Shown one piece after another: positions 62,196 through 64,000 of a stretch of 64,000 nucleotides of DNA. Position 1 is the stretch's first letter. Each line of letters starts with the position of its first letter. The stretch lies in contig NC_049985.1 in assembly GCF_000003815.2 (NCBI RefSeq), positions 6,832,844-6,896,843 of the forward strand. Reading direction: 5' to 3'. Below the pieces are notes generated by a model that was not told the DNA's origin, ran no database searches, and worked only from the letters and a program-made list of their open reading frames with translations. Origin of the DNA: Branchiostoma floridae (Eukaryota; Chordata; Leptocardii; Amphioxiformes; Branchiostomatidae). The translations under genes and the position numbers were made by a program.

Positions 62196-64000
62196 CGCCT
62201 GACCCGGGAGCCGGTATGGGCCCCGCTGCTCATCCAACTGTATCGTAGCTGTAATATTGATTCCAGTAGGGTGCTAACAGATGCTGCCGAGATAAATTGG
62301 CTCCCGGCGGGAAAAGTGGGGGAAAGGGGTGATTCGGCACCTTTCGACTGGAATTGGATCATTTTGTGACCCCGCTATCATCGCGCGACGCCGCGAGACT
62401 TGAGGTTACGTCTGCTGCGGTTCAAATGTAGGTTGTAGATGACGATTTTCCTATAAATGAGGTAGCAAATCATAACGGACAAGATTTGTGGTGTACGACA
62501 GCATAGGGTCACAACTTTCTAGGCCAAGGCATTGGGGGAAAATAAAAGACGCCGTACGTTGGGAAGATAAAATCATTGCAATATATTTGGGGCACAAATC
62601 ATGTTTGGTCGTAAAGAAAAGATGCGACGTTTATACGTTATTACTACAGATGTGAAGTTGAAGGTCTTGTGTTAAGAGTCAAACGGCCAGGAGTAACTAG
62701 TAATACGTTCCTTTCTTTTCAGATGTCAAAACATTTCATAGTCATTCATTTACAACATTATGCCCGAAGGCTAATTGCATGAACATTCTCAATAGAAAAC
62801 GAAAGAATACAGAACACTAATGTGTAATCAACAGAATGTGCATCTATTATTGGATTTGACTTTTTCTTAGAATGCAGTGGTTAATGAACAGTCCCACACA
62901 CTGGAAAATAAGTGGATTTTGTGATTTAAGTAAATAAGTGGGTTTTGTGATTTGTAAGACGTGTGCTTATTATGCAATATCCATCGAGTGTCCCTCCCAA
63001 AAGCATCAACTTGTGCAGTGACATCACTAATAACATCTGTACACCAGTCATGTGGGCTAGATTTCACTCATAAAGAAAACAGACGATCTAATGTGACGAT
63101 AAAAAAACATTAGAGCTACTAATGAGAGTTTTTATTGCCCCTACGAGGAGCTTAAAACGGTTGTGTACTTTGTGAGTACTGCCAAGAAGACGAGAATGCC
63201 TCCCGAATGAAACAAACATCCAGCCCTCTGGCGGCCGGCCGCAACTGGGCAATACTGCGGTATTTAAGTTACCCGAGACACCAACCGGTATATTGTGGAA
63301 ATATAACGTGACTTGCCTTCTAAAGTGCACTATCATGTGTTAAAGTCTGTAAAACTACTAAAAGTACGGCCTAACAGTAAAAGATAAAGGTATTCCCATA
63401 ATTGTATGGGCAGTGGGTCGTGTTCCACCGTGTGCAGGTCACGGTTTAATACAACGTGACGCCTTTAAAGAGAACTGTCAAATTTCCAAGTCTGTAAAAC
63501 TGCTGTAAACACAGTATGAAGTCCCATAGCTATATCGGCATTGGGTTGTGCGGGACACGGTATTGGAAGGCGGATATCAAACCTCTCATTCCACCTTTTA
63601 CCTCCCAAGCGAAATTTATTGCCTCCCCAACCGAAGACAAGTTCCCATTTCTAAACCTGGGTGGAGTGAGGAAAGTCGTGCGTCGTTCATTAAGACAAAA
63701 TGTCTAGTCGTGACCGCCAGGAATACAACCTGTTACCACTCGATCCCATGTCTGCTAGCCTAGCTACCATGCCATTTGACGCCGCTAGAGGTACATTCTA
63801 CCAGATCAAAAGTTACCATTACAACTAACCTGATGATGAAGACATCGATCAACATTCTACCTGCACACAATGTGCTCTTTGTTCTCACCTAATGATACTT
63901 GCCTACGTCATCGTCTCAGCAACAAGTAGAGACTGATAGCAGAGCCATTACACAGAGACTTGGGGATCGACTTTACTAGTACAAATGGATTAGCACACAA

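Larger units (their letters stand above)
38896..64000. other. CpG-rich upstream or intergenic DNA; no gene recognised
   Basis: Apart from the SINEs, MITEs, Tc1-type element and tandem repeats listed separately, I see no exon with both splice sites and a recognisable protein. Stretches with nothing I can name include 39.5-43.0, 43.9-46.3, 47.0-50.2, 51.8-53.5, 54.0-55.8, 59.3-61.9 and 62.4-64.0 kb. Longer frames (57430-57927 minus, 60059-60475 minus, 59505-59834 plus) carry no domain that I recognise. Confidence 0.6.

Overview
This is animal nuclear DNA with very little coding sequence: split exons with GT-AG introns, tRNA-derived SINEs, fold-back MITEs, a decayed Tc1/mariner element, minisatellites and two 100-N assembly gaps. 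The repeat style and a single CA10/CA11-type gene are what I would expect of an invertebrate deuterostome. A lancelet (Branchiostoma) is my best guess, but that is inference.

The one gene I can support is on the minus strand. It is the 5' part of a secreted carbonic anhydrase-related protein of the CA10/CA11 (CARP X/XI) family. Three exons join in phase into an 84-codon N-terminus: exon 1 at 38431-38491 (start codon and signal peptide), exon 2 at 38237-38284 (48 nt) and exon 3 at 26313-26455. Intron 1 is 146 nt and intron 2 is about 11.8 kb. A CpG-rich core promoter with a CCAAT box and a TATA-like box lies near 38.85 kb. I could not find exon 4, so bases 1-26312 are probably one long intron that runs off the left end. 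Low CpG in most of that stretch, against high CpG from about 33 kb rightwards, fits a germline-methylated gene body on the left and unmethylated promoter and intergenic DNA on the right.

Layout: 1-26.3 kb, CpG-poor putative intron 3 with SINE relics, two fold-back MITEs, hairpins, an exact 195-bp tandem duplication and a 51-bp minisatellite next to exon 3; 26.5-38.2 kb, intron 2; 38.2-38.9 kb, exons 2 and 1, 5'UTR and promoter; 39-64 kb, CpG-rich upstream DNA with SINEs, MITEs, short tandem duplications and the Tc1 fold-back element, with no gene I can recognise.

The most striking signal is a set of sequences that closely match the vertebrate RE1/NRSE element bound by the neuronal-gene repressor REST/NRSF. 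One copy is almost canonical (33187, intron 2). Others lie at 7845, 7954, 20516, 43285, 45018 and 51018. Degenerate versions form the core of the 51-bp tandem array at 25645-26055, 258 bp downstream of exon 3. CA10/CA11 proteins are neural neurexin ligands in vertebrates, so a minisatellite carrying REST-type sites inside such a gene deserves a second look. Repeat drift with no regulatory role is the main alternative.
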